64,000 bases of DNA, taken from Paenibacillus sp. 32352 (GTDB lineage: Bacteria > Bacillota > Bacilli > Paenibacillales > NBRC-103111). The position numbers and the translations under genes were made by a program. Every line of letters starts with the position of its first letter. Position 1 is the first letter of the stretch. Below the pieces are notes generated by a model. The model worked only from the letters and a program-made list of their open reading frames with translations, searched no databases and was not told the DNA's origin. Where the stretch lies: assembly GCF_002042965.1 (NCBI RefSeq), contig NZ_MZNT01000015.1, positions 62,001-126,000 of the forward strand. The letters are read 5' to 3'. Positions 53,236 through 62,478 of the stretch are shown piece by piece.

Positions 53236-53847
53236 ATGTACCTGAATCAGCTTTGTAACCAAGGCCCGACTTTGTGGGGTTCTTTCCCCGCATATGAACA
53301 ACCAGACCTATTTTATTTGCGGATAGGAGTGATTCATATTCGAGTAGCAAAGCGGTGGACATTTTGGGTGTGGCTGGCGCTAACCTGCTTTTGGGTCGTG
53401 CTTATATTTGTCAAATCGGCCCAAACCTATGCAGAGCAGGATATTCGCCCGCTGCTGGCCGAGTGGCTTCCCTATGAAACGTTGCTTCATTGGATTCCTC
53501 ACGTGGAGTTTTATTACGACGGAGGCTTAGTCACCTGGACGAAGCCGTATGATTTTATCGAATTTTTTATCCGTAAGGGCGGTCATGTCACGGAGTTTGC
53601 GATCCTCTGCTTTTTTAGCGTGATGACCTTGCTATCGAGGCCGTACAAGCCTTTTCCTTCTATTGGTATAGGCGCAGTCTTCTCGATTTTGTACGCAGCT
53701 TCGGATGAATGGCATCAAACCTTCGTTCCGGGGAGAACCGGCCACGCTATTGACGTGATGGTGGATTCTATCGGCGTAGTGCTGGCAGCGCTCGTAATCG
53801 GTTTGGCTCGACTTGTTTTCCGCAAACGGAAAGCAAACCGTTTCTAA
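53236..53847 (+). CDS. VanZ family membrane protein
   Basis: 203 residues. VanZ-like features: RKGGHVTEFAILCFF near 115, ILYAASDEWHQTFVPGRTGH near 154 (E-W-H-Q-x-F-x-P-x-R is the family core) and DVMVDSIGVVLA near 176, in four membrane helices. VanZ relatives give low-level teicoplanin resistance in some hosts, though most such genes are uncharacterised. The first 31 residues look poorly family-like and ATG 53236 has a poor ribosome site, so translation may start further in (GTG 53329 or just after AGGAG at 53324-53328). Confidence 0.82.
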   Translation: MYLNQLCNQGPTLWGSFPAYEQPDLFYLRIGVIHIRVAKRWTFWVWLALTCFWVVLIFVKSAQTYAEQDIRPLLAEWLPYETLLHWIPHVEFYYDGGLVTWTKPYDFIEFFIRKGGHVTEFAILCFFSVMTLLSRPYKPFPSIGIGAVFSILYAASDEWHQTFVPGRTGHAIDVMVDSIGVVLAALVIGLARLVFRKRKANRF

Positions 53848-53923
53848 AGATTAGGACTTTAGTATCCGATAATAGAAGAGGATGCTATCGTGTCCAAATC
53901 GAACGGAAAGGGGGCCGCGAACA

Positions 53924-54109
53924 ATGGACGTAGGAAGTATAGGCTCGGCATCCATGGCACTGAGCGCAAGCGCATTAAAGCAAACCGTAGGGATTGCCGT
54001 GTTGAAAAAATCGGCCGATATGCAGACTGAGCAGGTGAATACGCTGTTGCAGGGCTTCGCTGCGGCTCAGCATCCCTATTTGGGACAAAGTCTGGATTTG
54101 AAGGTCTAA
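53924..54109 (+). CDS. YjfB family protein (putative motility protein)
   Basis: 61 residues from ATG 53924 with AAGGGGG upstream. Features of the YjfB family: an N-terminal MSALSASALKQTVGIAV-like part (here GSASMALSASALKQTVGIAV), LKKSADMQTEQ in the centre, and a Pro-Tyr-Leu-Gly end (HPYLGQSLDLKV). The family is small and annotated as putative motility protein without known mechanism. It is followed by a terminator, hence a one-gene unit. Confidence 0.8.
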   Translation: MDVGSIGSASMALSASALKQTVGIAVLKKSADMQTEQVNTLLQGFAAAQHPYLGQSLDLKV

Positions 54110-54185
54110 AGGCATAAACCAACCATAGCGCGGTCGCTCATCTTGGAATGGCTTCGACGGAATTTTTCATCATGACTTGGAACGT

Positions 54186-54215
54186 GACGGCTCTTTTGGG
54201 GCCGTCTTTTTTTTC
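54186..54215 (+). terminator. Terminator after the yjfB-like gene
   Basis: GACGGCTC (54186-54193), loop TTTTG, GGGCCGTC (54199-54206), then a run of eight T. One T-G pair in the stem. Confidence 0.92.
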
Positions 54216-54276
54216 TATGGATTAACAAAATAGGCGGGATTAACCGATATAAGTAGAGAGGATTGGAGGGTATGCA

Positions 54277-55659
54277 ATGAAAAAGAAACGAGGCTTCCGC
54301 TATACTTGTTTGTTATGGTTGACTGTGATAGGGCTTGCATTGCCCCCGATGCCGGCCAAGGCAGAGGTTCAATTCAGCGATGTCAGCGCGCAAGCAAACG
54401 GCTGGGCTATCAATTCCATTTATTTGATGGCGCAAAAGCAAGTATTGACCGGATATCCGGACGGAACGTTCAAACCGAACCAAACGATCAGCAAAGCCGA
54501 ATGGACAACCATGGTATACCGTTTGTTCGATAAATACCGGCCTAATTTATATGCAACAGGATTGCAAAAGGTTGAAGGATTTTCCGACGTATCTCCGCAG
54601 CATTGGGCGTATAAGCCGATTTCGGAGATTTACAACCAAACGTTTAACTGGGGCGTGTTCGGATTAACGAATACGGGGGAGCTAACCTTTCGCCCGGATG
54701 CCCAGCTGACACGGCTCCAGCTTGCGGATATGCTGTACTCCTTCTTTGATACGAGGATGATCGATCGGCGCATGAGCCCGAATGACGTATGCTCCGTAGT
54801 ATCGGAATATAAAGATATTCCGATCAAAATGTTCGAGGAGAAGGCGAAGTATGACGATGCCGCCAAATCGGACGGCCGCCTGGACGCATCCGGCATGGCC
54901 TTGCTGCAGACGAACAGCGTCCTGCCCATACTCATGATGGGAACAGGAAAGAGCGACTGCACCTTCGGTACGGATGCTTTCTCCAATGCCCAGGCGAGCA
55001 GCCTGGCGAGCTTACAGGTTTCCGGCATCATGACGGCCAATGAGCTGGGGTATTTCCGTCCGATGGATAAGGTTACCCGTGCCGAGGCGGTAACGATTTT
55101 GAACCGGATATACAATTATTTAAACAAAAACTACTGGCTGGGCGACTATTCCACGATTGAACTGGAGGGTTCTGGCTCAGGAGGCTCAACCGGAGCGGGC
55201 AGCGGCCCCAATTCCGGCATTTACAACCCTGACACGTCGGCTTTGTATCCGGACTGGGATACAGGGGGATCCATTATCGGCGGCAATAACGGGGCAAGCT
55301 GGTCGAATGATTCTATCGTCAATGTTCGCGATTACTTCGACGATAAGGGCGTGCTGCAAAAAAATCTAAAGAACGGCGAGATTGAAGCGGCTATTTTGCC
55401 TAAGGACAATCGATATTTGACCGTCGATATGAAAACGGACGATGAGGTCGATTTGTACCTCATTCTGGACGGAAAAATTGCTCATCTGACACAGAAGGAG
55501 CTGCCCAAAACGATATCGGTGGAAGGAGTCAAGCTGGTAGGCTTCCGTACAACCCAGCTGAAACCAAATCCGCTGAAAATCGCAGGCACTCCGGTCACCT
55601 TGACGGTGAAGCTGGATAAGGAGAAGCCGGAGCCTGTTAAGCCCGGCAAGAAGAAGTAA
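54277..55659 (+). CDS. Secreted protein with N-terminal SLH domains
   Basis: 460 residues. Signal peptide 1-29 (LLWLTVIGLALPPMPAKA). SLH repeats follow: VQFSDVSAQANGWAI with VLTGYPDGTFKPNQTISKAEW (31-85), FSDVSPQHWAYKPI with FRPDAQLTRLQLADM (about 97-150), and a third, GYFRPMDKVTRAEAVTILNR near 255. A Ser/Gly linker (292-310) leads to a C-terminal part ending in Lys/Pro/Glu-rich sequence. The SLH set would anchor it to the wall, leaving the C-terminal part, of unknown function, exposed. GGAGGG precedes ATG 54277. It is separate from the S-layer-type gene at 8290. Confidence 0.9.
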   Translation: MKKKRGFRYTCLLWLTVIGLALPPMPAKAEVQFSDVSAQANGWAINSIYLMAQKQVLTGYPDGTFKPNQTISKAEWTTMVYRLFDKYRPNLYATGLQKVEGFSDVSPQHWAYKPISEIYNQTFNWGVFGLTNTGELTFRPDAQLTRLQLADMLYSFFDTRMIDRRMSPNDVCSVVSEYKDIPIKMFEEKAKYDDAAKSDGRLDASGMALLQTNSVLPILMMGTGKSDCTFGTDAFSNAQASSLASLQVSGIMTANELGYFRPMDKVTRAEAVTILNRIYNYLNKNYWLGDYSTIELEGSGSGGSTGAGSGPNSGIYNPDTSALYPDWDTGGSIIGGNNGASWSNDSIVNVRDYFDDKGVLQKNLKNGEIEAAILPKDNRYLTVDMKTDDEVDLYLILDGKIAHLTQKELPKTISVEGVKLVGFRTTQLKPNPLKIAGTPVTLTVKLDKEKPEPVKPGKKK

Positions 55660-55699
55660 GAGGACCTCATCCTGAGGTCATCCATCCATAGCAACGAAA

Positions 55700-55729
55700 A
55701 AAGGCTTCCGCCATCCGGCGGGAGCCTTT
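55700..55729. terminator. Bidirectional terminator between the SLH gene and DUF2621 gene
   Basis: AAAGGCTTCCGCC (55700-55712), loop ATCC, GGCGGGAGCCTTT (55717-55729). On the minus strand the stem is followed by TTTTTTCG, so it is a full terminator for the DUF2621 gene, whose stop is seven bases before it. On the plus strand the T run is short. Confidence 0.9.
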
Positions 55730-55735
55730 GCTGTA

Positions 55736-56161
55736 TCATTGAAGAAGATGCTTTAATGCGCTATAGTCGATTTGTTTTTTGTCGAGATAAGAGGTTAAGC
55801 TTTTGTAATCGCGTCTCGGAGTGGCCAGAATATAGCCGCGGAGACAATGCTCCTGCGTAATCCGGTCGGCTTTGTCCTCAAGAGCGACCTCCCCGATTTT
55901 GGCGGCAATGGAATGGCGGGCAATGTCCCGGAACGGGGCCGGTACAGGATCGACCAGCATATTAAGAAAGTCTTTGGCTTCCTCTGTCCATAGGTGGCGG
56001 GAGGCTTCGACATAATGGTTTTGCCAATCCAGCTTGGACTTGCCGTCCGCTTTAGGCAGCACCTTCAGAAACTTGCGGAACATAAAATAGCCGCCTATCG
56101 ACATAAAGAAGAGAAGCACAAAAACCCAGAAGAAGATAAAATACATAAAACCCGAATTCAT
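55736..56161 (-). CDS. DUF2621 family membrane protein (YneK-like)
   Basis: 141 residues from ATG 56161 with GAGGTGA upstream; longer in-frame starts lack support. One N-terminal membrane helix (FIFFWVFVLLFFMSIGGYF), then YFMFRKFLKVLPKADGKSKL, VPAPFRDIARHSIAAKIGE and ILATPRRDYKSL, all conserved in DUF2621 proteins of spore-forming Bacilli. The function is unknown. Monocistronic judging by the terminator. Confidence 0.88.
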   Translation of the reverse strand: MNSGFMYFIFFWVFVLLFFMSIGGYFMFRKFLKVLPKADGKSKLDWQNHYVEASRHLWTEEAKDFLNMLVDPVPAPFRDIARHSIAAKIGEVALEDKADRITQEHCLRGYILATPRRDYKSLTSYLDKKQIDYSALKHLLQ

Positions 56162-56281
56162 GATTATTGTCACCTCATCCTTATTATAACTTACTTTGGC
56201 GATATCCAAAAGTAGCCTTGTGGATAAGAGTCAATCCTAGTAAAATAGAGTGAGTGCGAAAAAAAGGAGATGAGGAATACG

Positions 56282-57406
56282 ATGGTAAAAATCGGTTCTC
56301 ACGTATCGTTTTCAGACAAAGGGCTGCTGAATGCGGCGGAGGAAGCTGTCTCTTACGGATCATCTACATTCATGATATACACGGGGGCGCCTCAAAATAC
56401 GCGCCGTAAGCCGATAGAATCGCAATATATTGATGAAGGCAAAGCCTTGATGGACAAGCATGGCATCGGAGAGATCATCGTTCATGCCCCTTATATTATT
56501 AATCTGGGCTCTTATAAAGATGATACCTACGAGCTGGCGGTTCGTTTTTTGCAGGAAGAGATTCGCCGGACGGATTATTTGGGCGTGAAGCAAATTGTGC
56601 TTCATCCCGGAGCTTACACAGACAAGGATGCGGAATACGGGATCGCACGGATCGCTCAAGGATTGAACGAGGTGCTGGCCGGGGTTCAGGATACGAACGT
56701 GCAAATCGCCCTGGAGACGATGGCGGGCAAAGGAACGGAATTGGGCCGCAGCTTTGAAGAGCTCGCCGCCATCATTGACAAGGTAGAGAATAATGATAGA
56801 TTATCTGTCTGCCTGGACACCTGCCACGTTCATGATGCTGGCTATGACATTATCAATGATCTGGACGGGGTGCTGGAGCATTTTGATAAAGTGGTCGGAC
56901 TTGACCGGATCAAGGTCGTTCACTTGAACGACAGCAAAAATCCGAAAGGCGCAGGCAAAGACCGCCATGCTCCTGTTGGTGCCGGCTGGATCGGGTTTGA
57001 GGCGATGAACAATGTAGTTCATCATGAGAAGCTGACTCATTTGCCGCTGATTCTGGAAACCCCATGGATCGGAAAAGAGGACAAGCTGCAGCGTCCGATG
57101 TACGAAGCGGAGATCGCTCTGCTGAGCGGTACGGTCGAACAGCGGTTCGGCTCTAATTTCCTGGAGGATGTTGAACGGCTGGCGCATTTCTTCAACAAGC
57201 AGGACATCAATCCGCGCGATTATGTACTGAATGTATGGGAAGTGCTCAAAACGGATGCCAAAGCCAAAAAAGAGGACGGCCGCGAGCCGATGGAGCGCCT
57301 GTACGATCTGGTTGCCGAGCATCGCGTGCTGCCGGAATTATCGGAAGAGCAAATTAACCAGCGCTTGACAGCGTGGTTTGCAGGCCAAAAAGTATTTCAG
57401 CTGTAA
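56282..57406 (+). CDS. nfo: Deoxyribonuclease IV (endonuclease IV) with C-terminal extension
   Basis: 374 residues from ATG 56282. Metal and active-site motifs of the AP endonuclease family 2: KIGSHVSFSDKG, IIVHAPYIINLG near 64, IVLHPGAY near 105, ETMAGKGTELG near 146, CLDTCHVHDAGYDI near 178, HLNDSKNPKGAGKDRHAPVG near 216 and ETPW near 260. It cuts DNA at abasic sites and damaged 3' ends. Usual bacterial Nfo has 280-300 residues; about 90 extra residues here (from VEQRFGSNFLEDVERLAHFF on) are helical and of unknown role. ATG 56270 is too near the ribosome site, so 56282 is chosen. Confidence 0.95.
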   Translation: MVKIGSHVSFSDKGLLNAAEEAVSYGSSTFMIYTGAPQNTRRKPIESQYIDEGKALMDKHGIGEIIVHAPYIINLGSYKDDTYELAVRFLQEEIRRTDYLGVKQIVLHPGAYTDKDAEYGIARIAQGLNEVLAGVQDTNVQIALETMAGKGTELGRSFEELAAIIDKVENNDRLSVCLDTCHVHDAGYDIINDLDGVLEHFDKVVGLDRIKVVHLNDSKNPKGAGKDRHAPVGAGWIGFEAMNNVVHHEKLTHLPLILETPWIGKEDKLQRPMYEAEIALLSGTVEQRFGSNFLEDVERLAHFFNKQDINPRDYVLNVWEVLKTDAKAKKEDGREPMERLYDLVAEHRVLPELSEEQINQRLTAWFAGQKVFQL

Positions 57407-57442
57407 CGGAAATTTTGAAATAATGAAGGAGTAGTTTGTATC

Positions 57443-58336
57443 ATGACACCGAATGTTTTGCCAAAAGCCCAGCGGGATGATTTGAAAAACCGCGCCAGAA
57501 TGCTAGTTTCCTGCCCGGATCAGCCGGGAATCGTTGCGGCGGTATCCCGCTTTTTACATGAACAAGGTGCGAATATCGTACAATCGGACCAATATACAAT
57601 GGACCCGGAAGGCGGCATGTTCTTCATCCGCATCGAGTTCGACCTGGATAATCTGGACGACCGCAGAGAGAAGCTCAAAGAGGATTTTGCAGCGGTTGCG
57701 GAGCAGTTCCAGATGCAATGGAGCATTACCCGCGCCAGCCGCAAGAAGCGTCTAGCCGTGTTCGTATCGAAGGAGGATCACGCTTTGCTGGAGCTCTTGT
57801 GGCAGTGGCAGGCGGGAGATCTGGAAGCCGATATTGCCATGGTTATCAGTAACCATGATGACATGCGGAGCCTGGTTGAATCGTTCGATATTCCTTATCA
57901 CCACATTCCGGTGACACCGACAACGAAGGCAGAGGCCGAGCGCCGGCAGCTTGAGCTTGTGGTGGGCAAGGTGGATGCGGTTGTTCTGGCCCGGTATATG
58001 CAGATCATTACGCCGAAGTTTATCGAGCATTTCCCTAACCGGATCATCAATATCCATCACTCGTTCCTTCCGGCGTTTGTGGGCGGCAAGCCTTATGCCC
58101 AGGCCTATAACCGCGGCGTGAAAATTATCGGCGCTACCGCACACTATGTAACAGAGGAGCTGGACGGAGGCCCGATCATCGAGCAGGACGTGCAGCGTGT
58201 AAGCCATCGCCATAACGTAGACGACCTCAAGCGTATCGGCCGCCATATCGAGCGGATCGTTCTTGCGCGTGCCGTATCCTGGCATGTTGAAGATCGAGTG
58301 ATCATTCACGGCAACAAAACCGTTGTATTTAATTAA
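57443..58336 (+). CDS. purU: Formyltetrahydrofolate deformylase
   Basis: 297 residues. N-terminal ACT domain (residues 16-90: RMLVSCPDQPGIVAAVSRFL) and C-terminal formyltransferase-type domain with INIHHSFLPAFVGGKPYAQA near 203 (catalytic His), GVKIIGATAHYVTEELDGGP near 229 and the catalytic Asp of D.. QDV. It hydrolyses 10-formyl-THF to THF and formate, balancing the one-carbon pool. AAGGAG precedes ATG. The domain order ACT then formyl hydrolase separates PurU from PurN and Fmt. Confidence 0.96.
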   Translation: MTPNVLPKAQRDDLKNRARMLVSCPDQPGIVAAVSRFLHEQGANIVQSDQYTMDPEGGMFFIRIEFDLDNLDDRREKLKEDFAAVAEQFQMQWSITRASRKKRLAVFVSKEDHALLELLWQWQAGDLEADIAMVISNHDDMRSLVESFDIPYHHIPVTPTTKAEAERRQLELVVGKVDAVVLARYMQIITPKFIEHFPNRIINIHHSFLPAFVGGKPYAQAYNRGVKIIGATAHYVTEELDGGPIIEQDVQRVSHRHNVDDLKRIGRHIERIVLARAVSWHVEDRVIIHGNKTVVFN

Positions 58337-58344
58337 TAGAAATC

Positions 58345-58392
58345 AAAAGAGACTGAAGCCGTCATTCCCATGACGCTCAGTCTCTTTTTTTC
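58345..58392 (+). terminator. Terminator after purU
   Basis: AAAAGAGACTGA (58345-58356) pairs with CAGTCTCTTTT, with an inner CGTCAT/ATGACG stem, and leads into TTTTTT. It lies between purU and the convergent diguanylate cyclase gene. Confidence 0.9.
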
Positions 58393-58453
58393 AAATGCAG
58401 CGTGTATAAATTGCGCCCAGCCTTGTGCGGATATTTTGCCTCCAAGCCGCCGC

Positions 58454-59560
58454 TCAAGCACCTTTGTGGTCGCCGATGAGCGCCTGAATGACCGATTTAT
58501 TTTTGCCGGTTCGTTTGGCGGAGTAGAGCGAGGCGTCAGCACCCTTGAAGAGTGCTTCCTTGCCTTCGCCTGTCTTGTAATCATGAAGCCCGATGCTTAG
58601 GGTAACCGCTTGTGAATCGAGCTCGGGCTGCAGCGTGACGGACAGCTTATGGCGGATTTGTTCGGCAATGCGGAACGATTGCTCCATCGTTTTCTCCGTG
58701 AAGATAACCGCGAATTCTTCACCCCCATAACGCGCCACAAAATCATTCGGCGTAACGGTCTCTTTAATGATGTTGGCCACCCGCTGCAGCATAATGTCAC
58801 CTACCCAATGACCGTACGTATCGTTAATTTTTTTGAAATTATCGATATCGATAATAGCCAGCTGGAGCGACAGATGATTCCGTTCGTTCTGCTCAATCAG
58901 CTTTTCCAAGTACTCGTGGAAGGTCTTATGGTTGTACAAATCGGTCAATGCATCCATCTTGGACAGCTTGTCCATAATAATCGTCTTGACCAGCAGCTCC
59001 TGCTTCGTCTCGGTCGCGTTCTTCAGATTGTTCAGCAGCTCATTGCCGCTATTCGAAATGTTCATGGCAATGATCGTGACGCCGATGTACAAAAATAAAG
59101 TACCGATAATATGGATAGGCTTCATGGAGATACGCAGCTCGGGAGTGATGGCATACATGGCGGCAAAACAAATGAGTATCAAGGAAAGGGCTATCACAAT
59201 TCGCTTCTTGTTGAAGGATAGTACGGATGTTAGGATGGGAAAAATGTAGATTGCAGGTACAATGCCGATGTTAGGGTTCAAATAGATGATCGATGAGGCG
59301 AAGATGATGCCGGTAATAATCATTAAATCATCGCTTTGTAATTTGCGATACCTGTAAAGCATCTCCGACGTACCGGTCACAGCTGCTAATCCGATCGCCT
59401 GGAGGACCAGAGGGCTTAAGATCGATTTCTCGCCTCCGGAAGGATCCAAGCGGTGAATCAGGTATTCCAGAACCACGGTGAACAGGATGGTAATCCAGTA
59501 TAAATTCAGCATCTTCCGATAGGTTTGACGCGTCTTGGCAAGCTCCAATAACAGATCCAT
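58454..59560 (-). CDS. Membrane diguanylate cyclase (GGDEF domain)
   Basis: 368 residues. About six membrane helices in residues 20-175, then a GGDEF domain: DALTDLYNHKTFHEYLE near 204, IIDIDNFKKINDTYGH near 234 and the catalytic RYGGEEFAVIF near 277. The active-site loop is intact, so it should make c-di-GMP from two GTP. The inhibitory I-site (RxxD five residues before GGEEF) reads TPND at 270-273, so product inhibition is probably absent. The sensor half is of unknown input. Its neighbour three kilobases away encodes a PilZ-fusion enzyme that could read the signal. Confidence 0.94.
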   Translation of the reverse strand: MDLLLELAKTRQTYRKMLNLYWITILFTVVLEYLIHRLDPSGGEKSILSPLVLQAIGLAAVTGTSEMLYRYRKLQSDDLMIITGIIFASSIIYLNPNIGIVPAIYIFPILTSVLSFNKKRIVIALSLILICFAAMYAITPELRISMKPIHIIGTLFLYIGVTIIAMNISNSGNELLNNLKNATETKQELLVKTIIMDKLSKMDALTDLYNHKTFHEYLEKLIEQNERNHLSLQLAIIDIDNFKKINDTYGHWVGDIMLQRVANIIKETVTPNDFVARYGGEEFAVIFTEKTMEQSFRIAEQIRHKLSVTLQPELDSQAVTLSIGLHDYKTGEGKEALFKGADASLYSAKRTGKNKSVIQALIGDHKGA

Positions 59561-59715
59561 AATTGACTTCTACCACTCCAAGTAAACAGGATTCATTCAT
59601 CCACAGAATACTACATATTCGCCAGATTAAAACAAATTCCTCTAGTGTCCGTCTCAATTTCCGTATGAATTTTTTCTATCTAATTCAGGTTTAAGCTGGC
59701 AAACCGATACGGACA

Positions 59716-59724
59716 ATGGTAAAA
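59716..59724 (+). promoter_or_regulatory. Possible extended -10 promoter of tkt
   Basis: TGG directly before TAAAAT (59719-59724) forms an extended -10 element; TGGCAA 17 bases upstream is a weak -35 box. The leader to the ATG at 59859 would be about 130 bases. The gap 59561-59858 shows nothing else I can support. Confidence 0.35.
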
Positions 59725-59858
59725 TGGTGCCAGTGAGTTTCCGTGCAATTGATCATGCACACGTTAACAATGGCGTTCATTTCCGTACATTCTGCCGATT
59801 ATGCCGAGCAGCGTCCGGAATTGCCGCTTTCACTAAAATAAGTAGGAGGTTTTTTTTC

Positions 59859-61868
59859 ATGACAGTAATGAATAAAACGATCGAGCAATTGTCCATTGAC
59901 ACGATCCGTACACTATCCATCGATGCCATCGAGAAAGCTAAATCCGGGCATCCGGGAATGCCAATGGGCGCAGCGCCTATGGGTTATGAGCTGTTTGCGA
60001 AAGTAATGAACCATAATCCGGACAATCCGACCTGGATTAACCGCGACCGTTTCGTTCTGTCCGCCGGCCATGGCTCCATGCTGCTGTACAGCTTGCTTCA
60101 TCTTAGCGGTTATGATCTGCCTATGGAAGAGCTGAAGCAGTTCCGTATGTGGGGAAGCAAAACCCCGGGTCACCCTGAAGTTGGACATACCCCAGGTGTT
60201 GACGCAACGACAGGCCCATTGGGACAAGGCTTTGGTATGGCAGTAGGTATGGCTATCGCTGAGGCACATCTGGCTTCAGTTTACAATAAAGATAAATTCA
60301 ATATCATTGACCACTATACGTATGTCATTTGCGGCGACGGAGACTTGATGGAAGGGATTTCTTCCGAGTCCGCTTCGCTTGCAGGACATATGAAGCTGGG
60401 CAAATTGGTCGTATTGTATGATTCGAACGACATTTCCCTGGATGGCGAGCTGAGCCTTTCCTTCTCCGAGAGCGCGACCAAACGCTTTGAAGGCTATGGC
60501 TGGCAAGTGCTTCGCGTCGAAGACGGCAACGATCTGAACGCGATCGACAAAGCGATCCAGGAAGCTAAGAAAGACGAGCGTCCTACGCTGATCGAAGTAA
60601 AAACCGTCATCGGCTACGGCAGCCCGAACAAAGCAGGTAAAGGCGGTCACGTCGGTCCTCACGGTTCTCCGCTTGGCGTAGACGAAGTGGCTCTAACCAA
60701 GAAAGCTTACGGCTGGCCTGAGGATCAACACTTCTACGTGCCTGAAGAAGTACGCTCTCACTTTGCTGCTGTAAAGCAAAAAGGTGTCGAAACGAATGCT
60801 GCATGGCAGCAAATGTTTGCTGAGTACGCTAAGGCATATCCTGAGCTTGCGAAGCAGTTCGAAACAGCCGTTAACGGCGACCTTCCTGAAGGCTGGGACA
60901 AAGACATCCCTGCTGCCGCTCCTGCGGAAAAGGGAACTCGTACCGCTTCCGGTATCGTGCTGAATGCTATCGCTAAGAACGTAAAATCTCTTGTAGGCGG
61001 CTCTGCGGACCTGGAGTCCTCCACCATGACGCATATGAAAGATCTTGGCGTGATGACACACAAAGATTACAGCGGACAAAACATTTACTTCGGCGTGCGC
61101 GAGTTCGGTATGGGCGCTGCAGTGAACGGTATGCTGCTGCATGGCGGTCTGAAAGTATTCGGCGGTACGTTCTTCGTCTTCTCCGACTACTTGCGTCCGG
61201 CTGTTCGCTTGGCAGCCATTATGGGCGTACCTGCAATTTATGTATTTACTCATGACAGTATCGGTGTCGGCGAAGACGGCCCTACTCATGAGCCAATCGA
61301 GCAATTGGCCGCTTTGCGCGTCATTCCTGGCGTTACCGTGATTCGTCCGGCTGACGGCGACGAGACGGCTGCAGCATGGCGTTATGCGGTTGAGAACAAA
61401 AAGGGCCCTGTAGCTCTCATCTTCTCCCGTCAAGCTGCTCCTAAGCTGGAAGGCACAGAGCAAGCAACAGCTAGCTTGAGCCGTGGTGCGTACGTTCTGT
61501 CCGATGCGGCTAACGGCAAGCCTCAAGCGCAAATTATCGCTACCGGTACGGAAGTACAGCTTGCAGTAGCTGCCCAGAAGCAATTGGCTGAAGAAGGCGT
61601 ACAAGTTCGCGTTATCAGCATGCCAAGTTGGGAACTGTTCGACAAGCAATCCCAAGAATACAAGGACTCCGTTATTTTGCCGGAAGTGAAAGCTCGTCTT
61701 GCTGTGGAGATGGGTCATTCCTTCGGCTGGGAGCGTTATGTAGGCGAGCAAGGCAGCGTTCTTGGCATCGACCGTTTCGGAGCATCCGCACCAGGTCCTG
61801 TAGTTATTAAAGAATACGGCTTTACCGTGGAGAACGTAGTTGCCCGCGTGAAGCAGCTTTTGAAATAA
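59859..61868 (+). CDS. tkt: Transketolase
   Basis: 669 residues from ATG 59859 behind TAGGAGG; the frame is open upstream but without support. Thiamine-diphosphate enzyme landmarks: HPGMPMGAAPMGYELF near 28, LSAGHGSMLLYSLLH near 65, PGHPEVGHTPGVDATTGPLGQG near 103, CGDGDLMEGISSESASL near 155 (the GDG..N/E ThDP motif), HDSIGVGEDGPTHEPIEQL near 467. It shuttles two-carbon units in the pentose phosphate pathway. Codon bias indicates strong expression. A palindromic hairpin and ppnP follow. Confidence 0.97.
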   Translation: MTVMNKTIEQLSIDTIRTLSIDAIEKAKSGHPGMPMGAAPMGYELFAKVMNHNPDNPTWINRDRFVLSAGHGSMLLYSLLHLSGYDLPMEELKQFRMWGSKTPGHPEVGHTPGVDATTGPLGQGFGMAVGMAIAEAHLASVYNKDKFNIIDHYTYVICGDGDLMEGISSESASLAGHMKLGKLVVLYDSNDISLDGELSLSFSESATKRFEGYGWQVLRVEDGNDLNAIDKAIQEAKKDERPTLIEVKTVIGYGSPNKAGKGGHVGPHGSPLGVDEVALTKKAYGWPEDQHFYVPEEVRSHFAAVKQKGVETNAAWQQMFAEYAKAYPELAKQFETAVNGDLPEGWDKDIPAAAPAEKGTRTASGIVLNAIAKNVKSLVGGSADLESSTMTHMKDLGVMTHKDYSGQNIYFGVREFGMGAAVNGMLLHGGLKVFGGTFFVFSDYLRPAVRLAAIMGVPAIYVFTHDSIGVGEDGPTHEPIEQLAALRVIPGVTVIRPADGDETAAAWRYAVENKKGPVALIFSRQAAPKLEGTEQATASLSRGAYVLSDAANGKPQAQIIATGTEVQLAVAAQKQLAEEGVQVRVISMPSWELFDKQSQEYKDSVILPEVKARLAVEMGHSFGWERYVGEQGSVLGIDRFGASAPGPVVIKEYGFTVENVVARVKQLLK

Positions 61869-61881
61869 AAGAATACCAGTA

Positions 61882-61910
61882 GACCGGGCTGATCAGCCCG
61901 GTCTTGCTTC
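61882..61910 (+). terminator. Palindromic hairpin after tkt
   Basis: GACCGGGCTGATCAGCCCGGTC (61882-61903) is a perfect palindrome followed by TTGCTTCC. It may end the tkt transcript or reduce it before ppnP, whose ribosome site AAAGGAG begins a few bases later. Confidence 0.6.
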
Positions 61911-61929
61911 CAAAGGAGATAAGCGAACC

Positions 61930-62247
61930 ATGTCCCAATTCGAGAATGTGACCGTATTGAAAAAAGCGAACTTTTACTTCGATGGTAAAGTAACCAGCCG
62001 TACCGTACTGTTCGCGGATGGAACGAAGAAGACGCTGGGGGTTATGCTTCCAGGGGAGTACGAATTCGGAACGGATGCTAAGGAAATCATGGAGATCCAA
62101 GCCGGCGAGCTGGAGGTTCTGCTTCCAGGAGCAAGCGAATGGCTTCATATCCAAGGCACAGGGGAATTCACCGTTCCTGCGAATTCGAAGTTCAAGCTGC
62201 AGGTGAAAACACCGACTGACTATTGCTGCTCTTATATTGCAGAGTAG
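61930..62247 (+). CDS. ppnP: Pyrimidine/purine nucleoside phosphorylase PpnP (YaiE, DUF1255)
   Basis: 105 residues. Small cupin fold: FENVTVLKKANFYFDGKVTS, FADGTKKTLGVMLPGEYEFG near 28, VLLPGASEW near 63, FTVPANSKFKLQV near 77 and YCCSYIAE at the end, a typical PpnP set. It phosphorolyses several ribonucleosides, giving ribose-1-phosphate, which fits beside transketolase in pentose metabolism. AAAGGAG precedes the ATG. A strong terminator follows. Confidence 0.94.
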   Translation: MSQFENVTVLKKANFYFDGKVTSRTVLFADGTKKTLGVMLPGEYEFGTDAKEIMEIQAGELEVLLPGASEWLHIQGTGEFTVPANSKFKLQVKTPTDYCCSYIAE

Positions 62248-62280
62248 TCCAGGCAGCTGTAACGGATGATGGAATGAGAA

Positions 62281-62336
62281 ATACCCTGCCGCCAAGCAAC
62301 TCCAAGGAGGATGCATAGCAGCAGGGTATTTTTTCT
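62281..62336 (+). terminator. Terminator after ppnP
   Basis: ATACCCTGC (62281-62289) and GCAGGGTAT (62321-62329) pair and TTTTTTCTC follows. Loop of about 31 bases. Confidence 0.8.
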
Positions 62337-62478
62337 CCCGGCAGGAGGTTTAATTCACTAAAGCATGATCGTAGTGAAGGACATTCCTATTGCCGAGAAA
62401 AGCTCGCATCCTTAGGGGAGCGCCAATGGATGAAAAAAGCTTCGATGATTCACATTGCAGCCCGGCAGAACCAATCTC

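Noticed and set aside
60693..61751. 352-codon open frame antisense to tkt
   Set aside because: tkt is complete and codon-biased in the forward frame; the antisense product has no domain.
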